This document shows, piece after piece, positions 37,822-46,724 of a stretch of 64,000 bases of DNA. The stretch covers positions 1-64,000 of the forward strand of contig NZ_QEIO01000017.1 in the NCBI RefSeq assembly GCF_003336425.1, in the 5' to 3' direction. This stretch comes from Marinitenerispora sediminis. GTDB taxonomy: Bacteria > Actinomycetota > Actinomycetes > Streptosporangiales > Streptosporangiaceae. The position numbers and the translations under genes are program-made. The notes below the pieces were generated by a model. It did not search any database and was not told the DNA's origin. It saw only the letters and a program-made list of their open reading frames with translations. The first letter of the stretch is position 1. The number at the start of each line of letters is the position of its first letter.

Positions 37822-38817
37822 GTGGATCTCGACGTCTTCGCCGCCGCGCACCGCTCCGACTGGGACCGCCTGGAGCGGCTGGTCCGCCGGCGCCGCCGGC
37901 TGACCGGCCCCGAGGTCGACGAACTCGTCGAGCTCTACCAGCGGGCCTCCACCCACCTTTCGGTGGTGCGCTCCTCCGGCCAGGACCCGGCGCTGGTCGG
38001 CTGGCTGTCCGGCCTGGTGGCACGGGCGCGTTCGGCGGTCACGGGCGCGCACGCCCCGGCCTGGCAGGACCTCGTGCGGTTCTTCACCCGCACCTTCCCG
38101 GCCGTCGTGTACCGGCTGCGCTGGTGGTGGATCGCGGCGTCGCTCGGCACCGTCGCGTTCTCGACCGTGCTCGCGGCGTGGATCGTCGCCGACCCGCAGG
38201 TGTACAGCGCCCTCGGGACACCCGAGGAGATCCGCGCCTACGTCGAGCACGACTTCGCCAACTACTACGTGGAGTACCCGGGGGCGTCGTTCGCCGCCCG
38301 GGTGTGGACCAACAACGCCTGGGCCGCGGCCCAGGCGCTGATCTTCGGCGTGTTCCTCTGCGTGCCCACCATCTACGTGCTGGCGCTCAACGGCGCCAAC
38401 CTCGGGCTGGCCGGCGGCATGATGTTCGCCAACGGCAAGGGCGACGTCTTCCTCGGCCTGATCATCCCGCACGGCCTGCTGGAGCTCACCGCGGTGTTCG
38501 TGGCCGCCGGCGTCGGCATCAAGCTCGGCTGGACGATCATCGACCCCGGCCCCCGTCCCCGGCTGCGCGCCCTGGGCGAGGAGGCGCGGGCGGCCGTGGC
38601 GGTGGCGCTCGGGCTGGTGGTCGTGCTGTTCGTCTCCGGGCTCATCGAGGGCTTCGTCACCGGGTGGGTGCACACCACCTGGCTGCGGATCGGCATCGGC
38701 GTGGTGGCCGAGGCGCTGTTCCTCGCCTACGTCTTCACCCTCGGGCGCCGGGCGGCGCGGGAGGGGGAGACGGGGGACATCGCGGGGCGGCCGGAGTCGG
38801 CGCCGGTAATCGGGTAA
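37822..38817 (+). CDS. SpoIIM/DUF95-family membrane protein
   Basis: 331 residues. An N-terminal helical soluble part (DLDVFAAAHRSDWDRLERLV, VDELVELYQRASTHLSVVR) is followed by about five membrane helices with SFAARVWTNNAWAAAQALIF and IIPHGLLELTAVFVAAGVG, the DUF95 signatures of B. subtilis SpoIIM. In actinobacteria this family sits beside RDD and DUF58/MoxR genes and is not tied to endospores. GTG 37822 is chosen because of a -10 element just upstream. The final about 35 residues (VVAEALFLAYVFTLGRR to PVIG) recur in a diverged copy at 39754-39867. Confidence 0.85.
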   Translation: MDLDVFAAAHRSDWDRLERLVRRRRRLTGPEVDELVELYQRASTHLSVVRSSGQDPALVGWLSGLVARARSAVTGAHAPAWQDLVRFFTRTFPAVVYRLRWWWIAASLGTVAFSTVLAAWIVADPQVYSALGTPEEIRAYVEHDFANYYVEYPGASFAARVWTNNAWAAAQALIFGVFLCVPTIYVLALNGANLGLAGGMMFANGKGDVFLGLIIPHGLLELTAVFVAAGVGIKLGWTIIDPGPRPRLRALGEEARAAVAVALGLVVVLFVSGLIEGFVTGWVHTTWLRIGIGVVAEALFLAYVFTLGRRAAREGETGDIAGRPESAPVIG

Positions 38818-38833
38818 ATACGCTGCGGAGTCG

Positions 38834-38845
38834 CTACAACTGTAG
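38834..38845. promoter_or_regulatory. Palindromic operator of the first TA module
   Basis: CTACA-AC-TGTAG (38834-38845) is a perfect 5-2-5 palindrome, 13 bases before ATG 38859. Ribbon-helix-helix antitoxins bind such short palindromes as dimers, so autorepression is likely. The -10-like TAGTAC overlaps it (38843-38848). Confidence 0.55.
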
Positions 38846-38858
38846 TACGGTCCGCCGC

Positions 38859-39167
38859 ATGGAAGCAGTGATGGCCATGGAAAAGCCCAGGAGCAGGAGA
38901 AGCCACGAGGTCCGCAAGTACACGGTGTCGCTTCCCAAGGACATCGCGGAGGAGATCCGGGAGCGGGTCGGTCCGACCGGGTTCAGCGCCTACGTGACCC
39001 GCGCGCTGGAGGAGCTGCTGGAACGGGAGCGGCTGGCGGAGCTCGCCGCCGCGTTCGACGCGAAGTACGGATCCGCGCCTGATGAGGAAATCTCGGAGGC
39101 TGAGGAGGTCTTCCGGAAGGCGAGGGAGAAATGGGCGCGCCGGCGAGCGACGAACGAGAAGTCCTGA
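38859..39167 (+). CDS. CopG-like (ribbon-helix-helix) antitoxin
   Basis: 102 residues. EVRKYTVSLPKDIAEEIRER with GFSAYVTRALEELLERERLA forms the N-terminal RHH DNA-binding fold; the C-terminal charged part (ISEAEEVFRKAREKWARRRA) should wrap the toxin. Starts at 38859, 38871 and 38877 are all in frame; the first is used. Overlaps the toxin gene by 37 bases, the usual TA coupling. The codon use is less GC-extreme than that of the chromosomal neighbours, consistent with acquisition. Confidence 0.8.
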   Translation: MEAVMAMEKPRSRRSHEVRKYTVSLPKDIAEEIRERVGPTGFSAYVTRALEELLERERLAELAAAFDAKYGSAPDEEISEAEEVFRKAREKWARRRATNEKS

Positions 39168-39544
39168 TCCTGGACAGCGAAGGGCTTTCCCGGCTCATCC
39201 GCCTGGACAGGGAGCTGCACAAGTTCATCGCGTTGGCGAATCGCAGCGGTGTACGGGCCCTCTGCAGCGCAGTGACCCTGATCGAGGTCCAGCATGACCG
39301 CATCAAACCGAGCGAGTTCGCTTTCGCGCGATCCCGGATCAGAGTCGAGCCCGTCACGGAGGAGATCGCCAAGTCGGCGGTGGAGCTTCTCCGTGCTGCC
39401 GGAATGCACGGGCACCGTCATGCCATCGACGCGGTCGTGGCAGCGACCGCGCTGGAGCAGAAGGGGCCGGTCGTGCTCCTGACCAGTGACGTGGGGGACA
39501 TGACGAAGCTGTGTGGGGACGAGGTGGAGGTCAGGAAGGTGTGA
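39131..39544 (+). CDS. PIN-domain toxin (VapC-like)
   Basis: 137 residues. The four acidic residues of a PIN nuclease are in place: Asp15 (VLILDSEGLS), Glu52 (LIEVQHDR), Asp100 (HAIDAVVAATAL) and Asp120 (LLTSDVGDM). PIN toxins cut tRNA or rRNA in a metal-dependent way and are held inactive by their antitoxin. ATG 39131 overlaps the antitoxin's end. The pair sits directly after the 3' end of the SpoIIM-like gene and before the DUF58 fragment. Confidence 0.8.
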   Translation: MGAPASDEREVLILDSEGLSRLIRLDRELHKFIALANRSGVRALCSAVTLIEVQHDRIKPSEFAFARSRIRVEPVTEEIAKSAVELLRAAGMHGHRHAIDAVVAATALEQKGPVVLLTSDVGDMTKLCGDEVEVRKV

Positions 39545-39591
39545 GCGGCCGCGGGCAGCCCCTGCTGTGAGGGACTGGAGGACGCCCTACC

Positions 39592-39730
39592 TCACAACCG
39601 CCCCTGCGCCTTCAGCGCGATGTAGGCGTCCGCCAGCGCCGGCGCGATCGTCTCCGGCGGTGCGTCGACCACCTCCACCCCGTGCCGGCGCAGCTCGGCC
39701 GTGACGCGGCGGCGGTCGGCCAGCGTGCGT
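39592..39730 (-). pseudogene. Duplicated 3' end of the DUF58 gene
   Basis: 39591-39730 matches 40593-40732, the end of the intact DUF58 gene, at 139 of 140 bases (the difference is 39655 C versus 40657 G). It reads TLADRRRVTAELRRHGVEVV to the same stop codon. Sequence upstream of 39731 does not continue the DUF58 gene. It has no start and cannot be expressed as a protein on its own. Confidence 0.9.
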
Positions 39731-39753
39731 CCGGCTGCGGTCGCGGCGGTGGG

Positions 39754-39867
39754 GTGGCTGAGGAGCTCTTCCTCGCCGACGTCTTCACCCTCGGGCGCCG
39801 TGCGATGCGGGAGGGGAGACGGGACATCGCGGGTCGGCCGGAGGCAGCGCCAACGGTCGGGCGATGA
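39754..39867 (+). pseudogene. Duplicated, diverged 3' end of the SpoIIM-like gene
   Basis: 39754-39851 aligns with 38704-38804 with about ten mismatches and three missing bases, by eye near 87% identity. It reads VAEELFLADVFTLGRRAMRE and on to a stop at 39865-39867. The three-base loss is split into one and two, so the frame is restored; this suits a functional diverged orthologue as source rather than random decay. It joins the DUF58 fragment within 23 bases. Confidence 0.85.
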
Positions 39868-39880
39868 CCGCGCTTCGCGA

Positions 39881-40306
39881 TCACCAGGCTTCGGGAAGTA
39901 GCGTGAACGTGTCCGTGTGAGTCGGCCGGACCGTTGTGAAGTGGCGCCTGTCCAGCGTCGCAATTCTTGTGATGTCCAGCCGCTGTGCGACAGCGATGAC
40001 CGAGGCGTCGACGAAGCCGATTCGCAGGGATGCGTAGTGCCGGATGATGCTGGACGCGCACACGAGGTCCTGCCTGTCCAATTCCACGATCTCTATGTCG
40101 CTCTGGACGAGGAAGTCCAGAAGATCGGACTCGGCTTTTGGGCCCAGTTTGCTCTCTAGGCACAGCGCCGTCTCGGTGACGACCGGTGAAGGCAGCAGTA
40201 TCTGGCCTGGCATGGAGGTCAGGAGTCCGGCGCAGACGGGGTGGTACTTGTCGGAAGTATCGAGAGCGGCCCACAGGACGCCTGTGTCCAGCAGAGTGAC
40301 GATCAC
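39881..40306 (-). CDS. PIN-domain toxin of the second TA module (VapC-like)
   Basis: 141 residues from GTG 40306. Asp7 (LLDTGVLWAAL), Glu45 (VVTETALCLE), Asp100 (GFVDASVIAVA) and Asp119 (ATLDRRHF) complete the PIN active site. It is only distantly related to the toxin at 39131-39544. The GTG overlaps the antitoxin stop (GTGA). GC content is visibly lower than in the flanking DUF58 gene, in line with horizontal origin. Confidence 0.85.
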   Translation of the reverse strand: MIVTLLDTGVLWAALDTSDKYHPVCAGLLTSMPGQILLPSPVVTETALCLESKLGPKAESDLLDFLVQSDIEIVELDRQDLVCASSIIRHYASLRIGFVDASVIAVAQRLDITRIATLDRRHFTTVRPTHTDTFTLLPEAW

Positions 40307-40539
40307 TCCGAAAAGCGTAGCTGCTGACGAACGACCTCGTCGTGCCTGATGGAAATGTCCGACTCTCCTGACGAGAACATGCCTATAAACGGCATATTGC
40401 GGCGTGGTCGCTCGCCCTCACTCAGGAAGTGAGAAAGTTCCTGGTCGGATGCGATGAGGGAACGTAGGCGCCGTACGCCGGACGGCGTAAGCTTGTCTAC
40501 CAGTTCGTGGAGTTCCTGGTAGTTGTGCGCTGGGCTCAT
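40303..40539 (-). CDS. Antitoxin of the second TA module (VapB-like)
   Basis: 78 residues from ATG 40539 (SPAHNYQELHELVDKLTPSG). The helical N-terminus and LRSLIASDQELSHFLSEGER match small antitoxins that precede PIN toxins in streptomycetes; no clear RHH or AbrB fold was recognised. The stop overlaps the toxin's start. TACACT (40551-40546, minus strand) ends six bases before the ATG, so translation is probably leaderless. Confidence 0.7.
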   Translation of the reverse strand: MSPAHNYQELHELVDKLTPSGVRRLRSLIASDQELSHFLSEGERPRRNMPFIGMFSSGESDISIRHDEVVRQQLRFSE

Positions 40540-40593
40540 AGCAGTAGTGTAACGTCCGAGGCTTCCGGAGCACCTTCGCGTTCGAGGCACCTC

Positions 40594-41895
40594 TCACAAC
40601 CGCCCCTGCGCCTTCAGCGCGATGTAGGCGTCCGCCAGCGCCGGCGCGATCGTCTCGGGCGGTGCGTCGACCACCTCCACCCCGTGCCGGCGCAGCTCGG
40701 CCGTGACGCGGCGGCGGTCGGCCAGCGTGCGTTCGGCGGCGGCGGCGTGGTAGACCGCGCGGGCGTCGCCGCGGCCCGCCGCCATCTCGTGGACGCGCGG
40801 GTCGCTCACCGCCGCCACCAGGACCACATGCCGGCTGGTCAACGCGGGCAGCCGGGGGAGCAGGCCCGACTCCAGGGCGGCGGCGTCCAGGTCGGTGAAG
40901 AGCACCACCAGCCGGCGGCCGCGGTCGCGCCCCCCGATGATGGTGGCGACCAGTCCGGCCGGGTCGGACTCGACGAGCTCGGGTTCCAGCGGGGCCATCG
41001 CCTGGACGATCGCCGGCAGCGCGCTCGCCCGGCCGTGGCCGCGTACCCGGGCGCGGACCCGGCGGTCGTAGCCGAGCAGCTCGACCCGGTCGCCGGCCTT
41101 CGCGGCGAGGGCGGCCAGCAGCAGCGCGGCGTCCATCGAGTGGTCCAGCCGGGGCGTGTCGCCCACCCGGCCGGCCGACGTGCGTCCGGTGTCGAGGACC
41201 AGCAGGATGCGGCGGTCGCGCTCGGGCCGCCAGGTGCGGACGACCACCGCGTCGCGGCGGGCGGTGGCGCGCCAGTCGATGGAGCGGACGTCGTCGCCCG
41301 GCACGTACTCGCGCAGCGAGTCGAACTCGCTGCCCTGGCCGCGCACCAGCGCCACGTGCTGGCCGTCCAGTTCGCGGAGCCGGGACAGCTTGCCCGGCAG
41401 GTGCCGGCGGCTGGCGAACGGCGGCAGCGCCCGCACCGTCCACGGGACCCGGTGCGTGCACTGCCGCGCGGCCAGCCCGAGCGGGCCGAAGGCGCGCACG
41501 GTGACTCCGGCCGCGTGCTGGTCGCCGCGCCGGGACGGGGTGAGCACGCTGCTGATCCGGCGGCGCTGGCCGGCCGGGACGGCGACGTCGTGCGCCCGCG
41601 GCGCGGCCCGCGCGCTCGGCGGCCAGGCGTCCCGCACCCGGGCGCGCAGCGGGCGCCGCCCCGGGTTGGCCAGTACCAGGGTGACGGTCGCGGTCTCGCC
41701 GAGCCGGATCGAGGTGTCGCCGTCCCGCTCGAACTCCACCCGGCGGGGGCTGGGAGCCAGCAGCAGGTCGAGCAGCACCGCCGCCGCGAGCAGTCCCGCG
41801 TACCCCCAGAGCACCCAGTCGCCGGCGTTGCCGGCGATGAGCACCACCGGCACACCGGCGAACGCCAGGAGGACCGCCCGTCCCGTGACCGCCAT
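40594..41895 (-). CDS. DUF58 domain protein (MoxR-associated)
   Basis: 433 residues. Two N-terminal membrane helices (residues 8-24 and 29-46) anchor it. The DUF58 signature LREYVPGDDVRSIDWRATAR lies near residue 195, followed by a von Willebrand A-like half (RILLVLDTGRTSAGRVGDTP, VVLFTDLDAAALES). DUF58 and MoxR ATPases are always paired; they are thought to assemble or activate protein complexes at the membrane. Its last 140 bases are repeated at 39591-39730. It belongs to a leftward block with MoxR, DUF4350, DUF4129 and a membrane protein. Confidence 0.9.
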   Translation of the reverse strand: MAVTGRAVLLAFAGVPVVLIAGNAGDWVLWGYAGLLAAAVLLDLLLAPSPRRVEFERDGDTSIRLGETATVTLVLANPGRRPLRARVRDAWPPSARAAPRAHDVAVPAGQRRRISSVLTPSRRGDQHAAGVTVRAFGPLGLAARQCTHRVPWTVRALPPFASRRHLPGKLSRLRELDGQHVALVRGQGSEFDSLREYVPGDDVRSIDWRATARRDAVVVRTWRPERDRRILLVLDTGRTSAGRVGDTPRLDHSMDAALLLAALAAKAGDRVELLGYDRRVRARVRGHGRASALPAIVQAMAPLEPELVESDPAGLVATIIGGRDRGRRLVVLFTDLDAAALESGLLPRLPALTSRHVVLVAAVSDPRVHEMAAGRGDARAVYHAAAAERTLADRRRVTAELRRHGVEVVDAPPETIAPALADAYIALKAQGRL

Positions 41896-41980
41896 CGCCT
41901 GTCCTCGTCTCCCTCGTCCCGTCGGGTGTCAGCGTCCGCCGCCGCGCGGGGCCGCCGCGACGGCCGCCCGTGCCCAGGGG

Positions 41981-42991
<1,011 letters not shown>

Positions 42992-43069
42992 CTCTCTGTG
43001 GGGTCGGTCCGCCGCCGGATCCGGCGGGCGTGGTCGTTGGGGGCCGTTCCGGCCGGCGGCGCGGTCGGC

Positions 43070-44284
43070 TCACCGCAGCTCGCCCTCCAGCCGGTCGAGC
43101 TCGTCGGCGAGCCGCACCAGCCCCGCGTCGTCGGAGTCGTAGGGGTCGGCCCCGCCGGGCGGCAGCGGGCCGTACAGCAGGGCGCCCAGCCGCCGCGGAT
43201 CCGCGCCGGTGCGCGCGGCGACCGCCTCGACGACCGCCTCGGGGGCGGCGTCCGGGCCGAGCCCCAGCAGCGGGCGGTTGCGGCCGAGGAACCCGTCGCG
43301 CAGCGCCGCGGCGGCCCGGTCCCGGGCCCGGCGCTCCGCGTACAGTCCGGCGCGCCCCTCGGTGGTCTCGGCGGCCCGCACGACGCTGGGGATCCGCTCG
43401 GCGACCAGCGGGCCGAGCCGGCGCCCGCGCCAGAGGGCCAGCAGCAGCACCGCCACCCCGAGCTGCCCGGCACCCAGGTAGACCGCGCGCGGCAGCAGCT
43501 CCCACAGCGATGCCTCGCCGGACGGCTCGCGGACGTCGGGGTCGAACCACACCACGTCGCGGCCGGCGAGCAGGTTCAGGCCGAGCGCGGCGTTGCCGAG
43601 CCGGCCGATCCGGGAGTTGCGCAGCGGTTCCCCGGTGCCGAGCACCGTCACCGTGCCGCCGGACTCGCCGGGCACCCGCACCAGGGCATGGCCGGAATCG
43701 GCCGGGTAGCAGGCGGCGGCACCGGGGCCGGCAGCGGTGTAGACCTCGCCGCCGGTGTCGGCACCGCCGGCGGCGACCGCCGCCGGCAGCCGGCACTCGG
43801 GCCGCAGCGTCCCCGCGTCGACGCGGCCGGACACCGACACGCCGGGGGCGAGCGCCGCGAGCACCTCGCTGGTCGGCTGCACGAGCAGCCGGTCGCCCGG
43901 CGCGGCGGCCAGCCGGTCCACCTCCTCGGGCAGCAGCCGGTGCGACTGCACGAGGACCAGCACGGAGTCCGGTCCGGCGGCGGCCAGCGCGGCGTCGGTG
44001 TCGCGCGCCACGGTGACGTCCGCGCCCCGCTCGCCCAGCAGCTGGACCAGGGCGCGCGAGCCGTCGGGGCTCGGCGCCTCGGGGTCGAGGTCTCCGGCGG
44101 GCAGCGGGCGGCTGCCCAGCGAGAGCACCACGGCGACCACGATCAGCAGAGCGAGGAACGCCAGCGGGCCGCGGGTCCGGCGCCAGAGGTCGCCCGGGGA
44201 CGCGGTCAGCACACCGGACGCGGCGGCGGGGGCGGCGCCGGGCGCCGGGGACGCGGCGTCGGTCGAGGGGGTCGTCACGCTCAT
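43070..44284 (-). CDS. DUF4350 domain protein
   Basis: 404 residues. One membrane helix near residues 40-57 (AFLALLIVVAVVLSLGSR), an extracytoplasmic DUF4350 region with GTGEPLRNSRIGRLGNAALG and VVWFDPDV, a second helix near 270-285 (YLGAGQLGVAVLLLALW), then a charged C-terminal part. The N-terminus is Ala/Pro-rich. DUF4350 belongs to the MoxR-DUF58-DUF4129 group. Its ATG overlaps the DUF4129 stop (ATGA). Role unknown; a scaffold for the block's complex is the usual guess. Confidence 0.85.
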   Translation of the reverse strand: MSVTTPSTDAASPAPGAAPAAASGVLTASPGDLWRRTRGPLAFLALLIVVAVVLSLGSRPLPAGDLDPEAPSPDGSRALVQLLGERGADVTVARDTDAALAAAGPDSVLVLVQSHRLLPEEVDRLAAAPGDRLLVQPTSEVLAALAPGVSVSGRVDAGTLRPECRLPAAVAAGGADTGGEVYTAAGPGAAACYPADSGHALVRVPGESGGTVTVLGTGEPLRNSRIGRLGNAALGLNLLAGRDVVWFDPDVREPSGEASLWELLPRAVYLGAGQLGVAVLLLALWRGRRLGPLVAERIPSVVRAAETTEGRAGLYAERRARDRAAAALRDGFLGRNRPLLGLGPDAAPEAVVEAVAARTGADPRRLGALLYGPLPPGGADPYDSDDAGLVRLADELDRLEGELR

Positions 44285-44934
44285 GGGGTCCGCTCCGCAC
44301 GGAGGCGGGGAGTGCCCGCTCGCAGCCGGTCGTCCAGGTCGCGCAGCACCGCGTAGCCGTCGGCGGTGGCCGGGTGTTCACCGTAGCGGACGTCGTTGAA
44401 GACCCGCGCCGCCTCGGCCAGGGCGGCGCGGTGCTCGGGCAGCGCGGCGGTGGCCTCGGCGGCGAGCTCCGTGGCGGTGCGGCCGGCCCGGGGCACGATG
44501 ACGGCCCGGTCCTCCAGCTCTCGGGAGACAGCGCGCAGCCGCTCACCGATGGCCTCCGCGTAGGCGCCCGCCGCGGCGTGCCGCTCGGCGAGCGCGCGGT
44601 GGTCGGCGGCCGAGAGCGGAGCGCCGGAGTCGACCACCGCGCCGCGCCGCCGGGAGCGCCGGGCCGGACGCAGGTACACCAGGAGTCCGGCGACGAGCAG
44701 CACGACGGCGGCGATCAGCGGTCCGAGGACCCACCAGCCCCCGGGCAGTGCGCCGCCGAGGCTGTCGACCAGTTCGGTCAGCCGGTCGACGACCCACGTG
44801 TAGATCCGCTCGACGAGGCTCGGTTCGGCCTGCCCGTAGACCGGGTCGGCCAGTTCCTCCCGGGCGAGCCGGGCGGCCTCCTCACGCCCGATCTCGGCGC
44901 CGGACGCCGGAAGCGGGGCCGGCGCGCCGGTCAA
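44281..44934 (-). CDS. DUF4129 domain protein
   Basis: 217 residues from TTG 44934. The segment IGREEAARLAREELADPVYG with LVERIYTWVVDRLTELVDSL precedes one membrane helix (residues 70-90, VLGPLIAAVVLLVAGLLVYL). The C-terminal half, AGAYAEAIGERLRAVSRELE then GRTATELAAEATAALPEHRA, is the conserved DUF4129 helical domain. The TTGA overlap with the upstream gene supports the unusual start. In other bacteria DUF4129 is fused to transglutaminase-like proteins next to MoxR/DUF58. Confidence 0.85.
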   Translation of the reverse strand: MTGAPAPLPASGAEIGREEAARLAREELADPVYGQAEPSLVERIYTWVVDRLTELVDSLGGALPGGWWVLGPLIAAVVLLVAGLLVYLRPARRSRRRGAVVDSGAPLSAADHRALAERHAAAGAYAEAIGERLRAVSRELEDRAVIVPRAGRTATELAAEATAALPEHRAALAEAARVFNDVRYGEHPATADGYAVLRDLDDRLRAGTPRLRAERTP

Positions 44935-46244
44935 GCGGTGGTCCCGGGCGGCGGCGCGACCGGCGGTCCGTCGGTGCGGTAGACGTCGATGCCGACGGCC
45001 TCCCCGGCCGCCGCGGCGCCGCGCAGCTGGAGGTCGAACGCCTCGCGGCGCATGCGCAGGTCGATGTAGAGCAGGGTGGTGGCCCCGGCGATGAAGGGAC
45101 TGGTGACGGCGCTCGACAGCACCGTTCCCACGTAGACGGCGGCGGCGTTGACGACCGGGACCCAGGCCGCGGTCTCGGCCACCACCAGGGTGACCGCGCT
45201 CACCAGCGAGAACGGGACGACCAGCAGCTGGGCGACCACGCTGGCGATGAGCTGGGCGAGCAGCAGGATGCCGAACAGCCGCCACCAGCTGCGCCGCACC
45301 AGCCGCCAGGAGCGCCCCATGGCGCGGAACGGCCCGACCCGCTCCAGGACCACGGCGGGCATGGCCATGGCCAGCTTGACGTAGACCCAGACGCCGAGGA
45401 CCGCCACCAGCACCAGGCCGAGGAGGATCGATATCACGCCCGACACCGGTTCGACGGCGGTGAGTAGCAGCCCGCCGACCAGTACGGCGAAGAAGAGCAG
45501 GGTCCACAGCGTGGACAGCGCCACGGTGATGAGCCCGAGCCCGAGGACGGCCCCGATCCGGCCGCGCACCGTCCGGACCGCCTCGCCGAGGGTCACGCGC
45601 CGGCCGAGCACGGCGAAGCCGACCACCGCGGCCAGCAGCCCGCTGAGGATGGTGGTGGCGGCGAAGCTGACCAGCCCGCTGAGCGCCAGGCTGACCGACG
45701 TGGTGGTCGAGAAGGGGAAGAGCTCTTCGGGCGCGACAGTGGTCTGGCCGCTGACCTGCTCCTGGAGCGCGGTGAGGTCGCTGGTCAGCGATCCGTAGCC
45801 GAGCGCGGACGGGATGGCGGCGATGGCCATGACCACGAGGGACAGGCCGAGCGTCGCCCTGGGGTTGGCGCGGATGTAGCTGAAGGCGCCGTTGAAGATG
45901 TCGCCGACCGTGAGCGGCCGCAGCGGGACGGCGCCGGGACGCGGTGGGAGCGGCGGGCCGGCGTGCGGAGCGCCGTAGCCGCCGGGAGGCCCCCAGCCGC
46001 CGTGGTCCGGTGGGCCGCCGCCGGGGGGTCCCCAGCCGCCGTGCGCGGGCGGGCCGCCGGGAGGCCCGTACGGAGGCTGCGTGCCCGAGCCGCCAGGTGC
46101 GGCCCAGGACCCGGGCCGCTCCCCGGTGGGGCCGGGGTGGGGGGCCGCGCGCGGATCGTCCGGCTGGTCAGCGGGCCGCTGGTCCGCCGGTGGATGCGGT
46201 CGGCTCCCAGGGGCTCGCCAGAGCGGGCCGTCCTCCTGGGTCAT
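44931..46244 (-). CDS. Polytopic membrane protein with Pro/Gly-rich N-terminal tail (DUF7847-like)
   Basis: 437 residues. Residues 1-115 are a cytoplasmic Pro/Gly-rich tail with repeated GGWGPPGG units. PLRPLTVGDIFNGAFSYIRA starts a membrane domain of six helices ending near residue 410 (SSAVTSPFIAGATTLLYIDL), and RMRREAFDLQLRGAAAA follows. The domain resembles the glycerophosphodiesterase-membrane-domain-like family common beside DUF4129. ATG 46244 has GGAGGG five bases ahead; an in-frame ATG at 46322 has none. First gene of the leftward block, divergent from mtrA. Confidence 0.8.
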   Translation of the reverse strand: MTQEDGPLWRAPGSRPHPPADQRPADQPDDPRAAPHPGPTGERPGSWAAPGGSGTQPPYGPPGGPPAHGGWGPPGGGPPDHGGWGPPGGYGAPHAGPPLPPRPGAVPLRPLTVGDIFNGAFSYIRANPRATLGLSLVVMAIAAIPSALGYGSLTSDLTALQEQVSGQTTVAPEELFPFSTTTSVSLALSGLVSFAATTILSGLLAAVVGFAVLGRRVTLGEAVRTVRGRIGAVLGLGLITVALSTLWTLLFFAVLVGGLLLTAVEPVSGVISILLGLVLVAVLGVWVYVKLAMAMPAVVLERVGPFRAMGRSWRLVRRSWWRLFGILLLAQLIASVVAQLLVVPFSLVSAVTLVVAETAAWVPVVNAAAVYVGTVLSSAVTSPFIAGATTLLYIDLRMRREAFDLQLRGAAAAGEAVGIDVYRTDGPPVAPPPGTTA

Positions 46245-46724
46245 CGATCCCTCCGATTCCGCTGCTGACCCCGTCTGGCGGGGCGTCCCGGGCGTGGCGT
46301 TACCCACGTTATGTGACTTCAACCTACTGCTGGACGAACCCCGCCGTAGCGCTTATTTGTCGCTTATCGCCCAGCCAATACTGTTCACTCTTTTTGTATG
46401 CTTTCGTTATCTGGCCACCGTGTCGCCCGCGGCCGGGCCGGGGCTCCCGCTCTGGACGCGGCGATGGGTCAGGCGGCAAGGTGTTCGGGGGATCGGGGCG
46501 GGTGACGTCCCACGGGGTCTACGCGGAGTCACCACCGTGCCCGCGACCATCAGGTCAACCAGCCGCGGTGCGGTGTGAATGATGGCAAGGTTAGGTGGCG
46601 GATGGTCGCTTCGGTGAGGGGACCCCGGCCGCAGGGTTCGAAGATGTGCCGCATGAGTGTCCGGAAAGGAGAAGGCGTTCGCGTCGCCGCCCCCCCGCGG
46701 GGCGCCACGAGCGCCGGTTAATCG
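46245..46724. other. Divergent intergenic region before mtrA
   Basis: 480 bases. An AT-richer stretch at 46295-46405 probably holds both promoters. GTTAC (46299-46303) and GTTAT (46308-46312) lie nine bases apart; GTTAC-type direct repeats are reported for streptomycete MtrA sites, but this spacing is atypical. CGCTTAT occurs twice around 46348-46366. From 46430 to 46724 the sequence is GC-rich without a supported gene. Confidence 0.35.

Noticed and set aside
46295-46405. MtrA autoregulation box upstream of mtrA
   Set aside because: GTTAC and GTTAT repeats are present, but the nine-base spacing differs from the reported one and further repeats are weak. Recorded only as a possibility.
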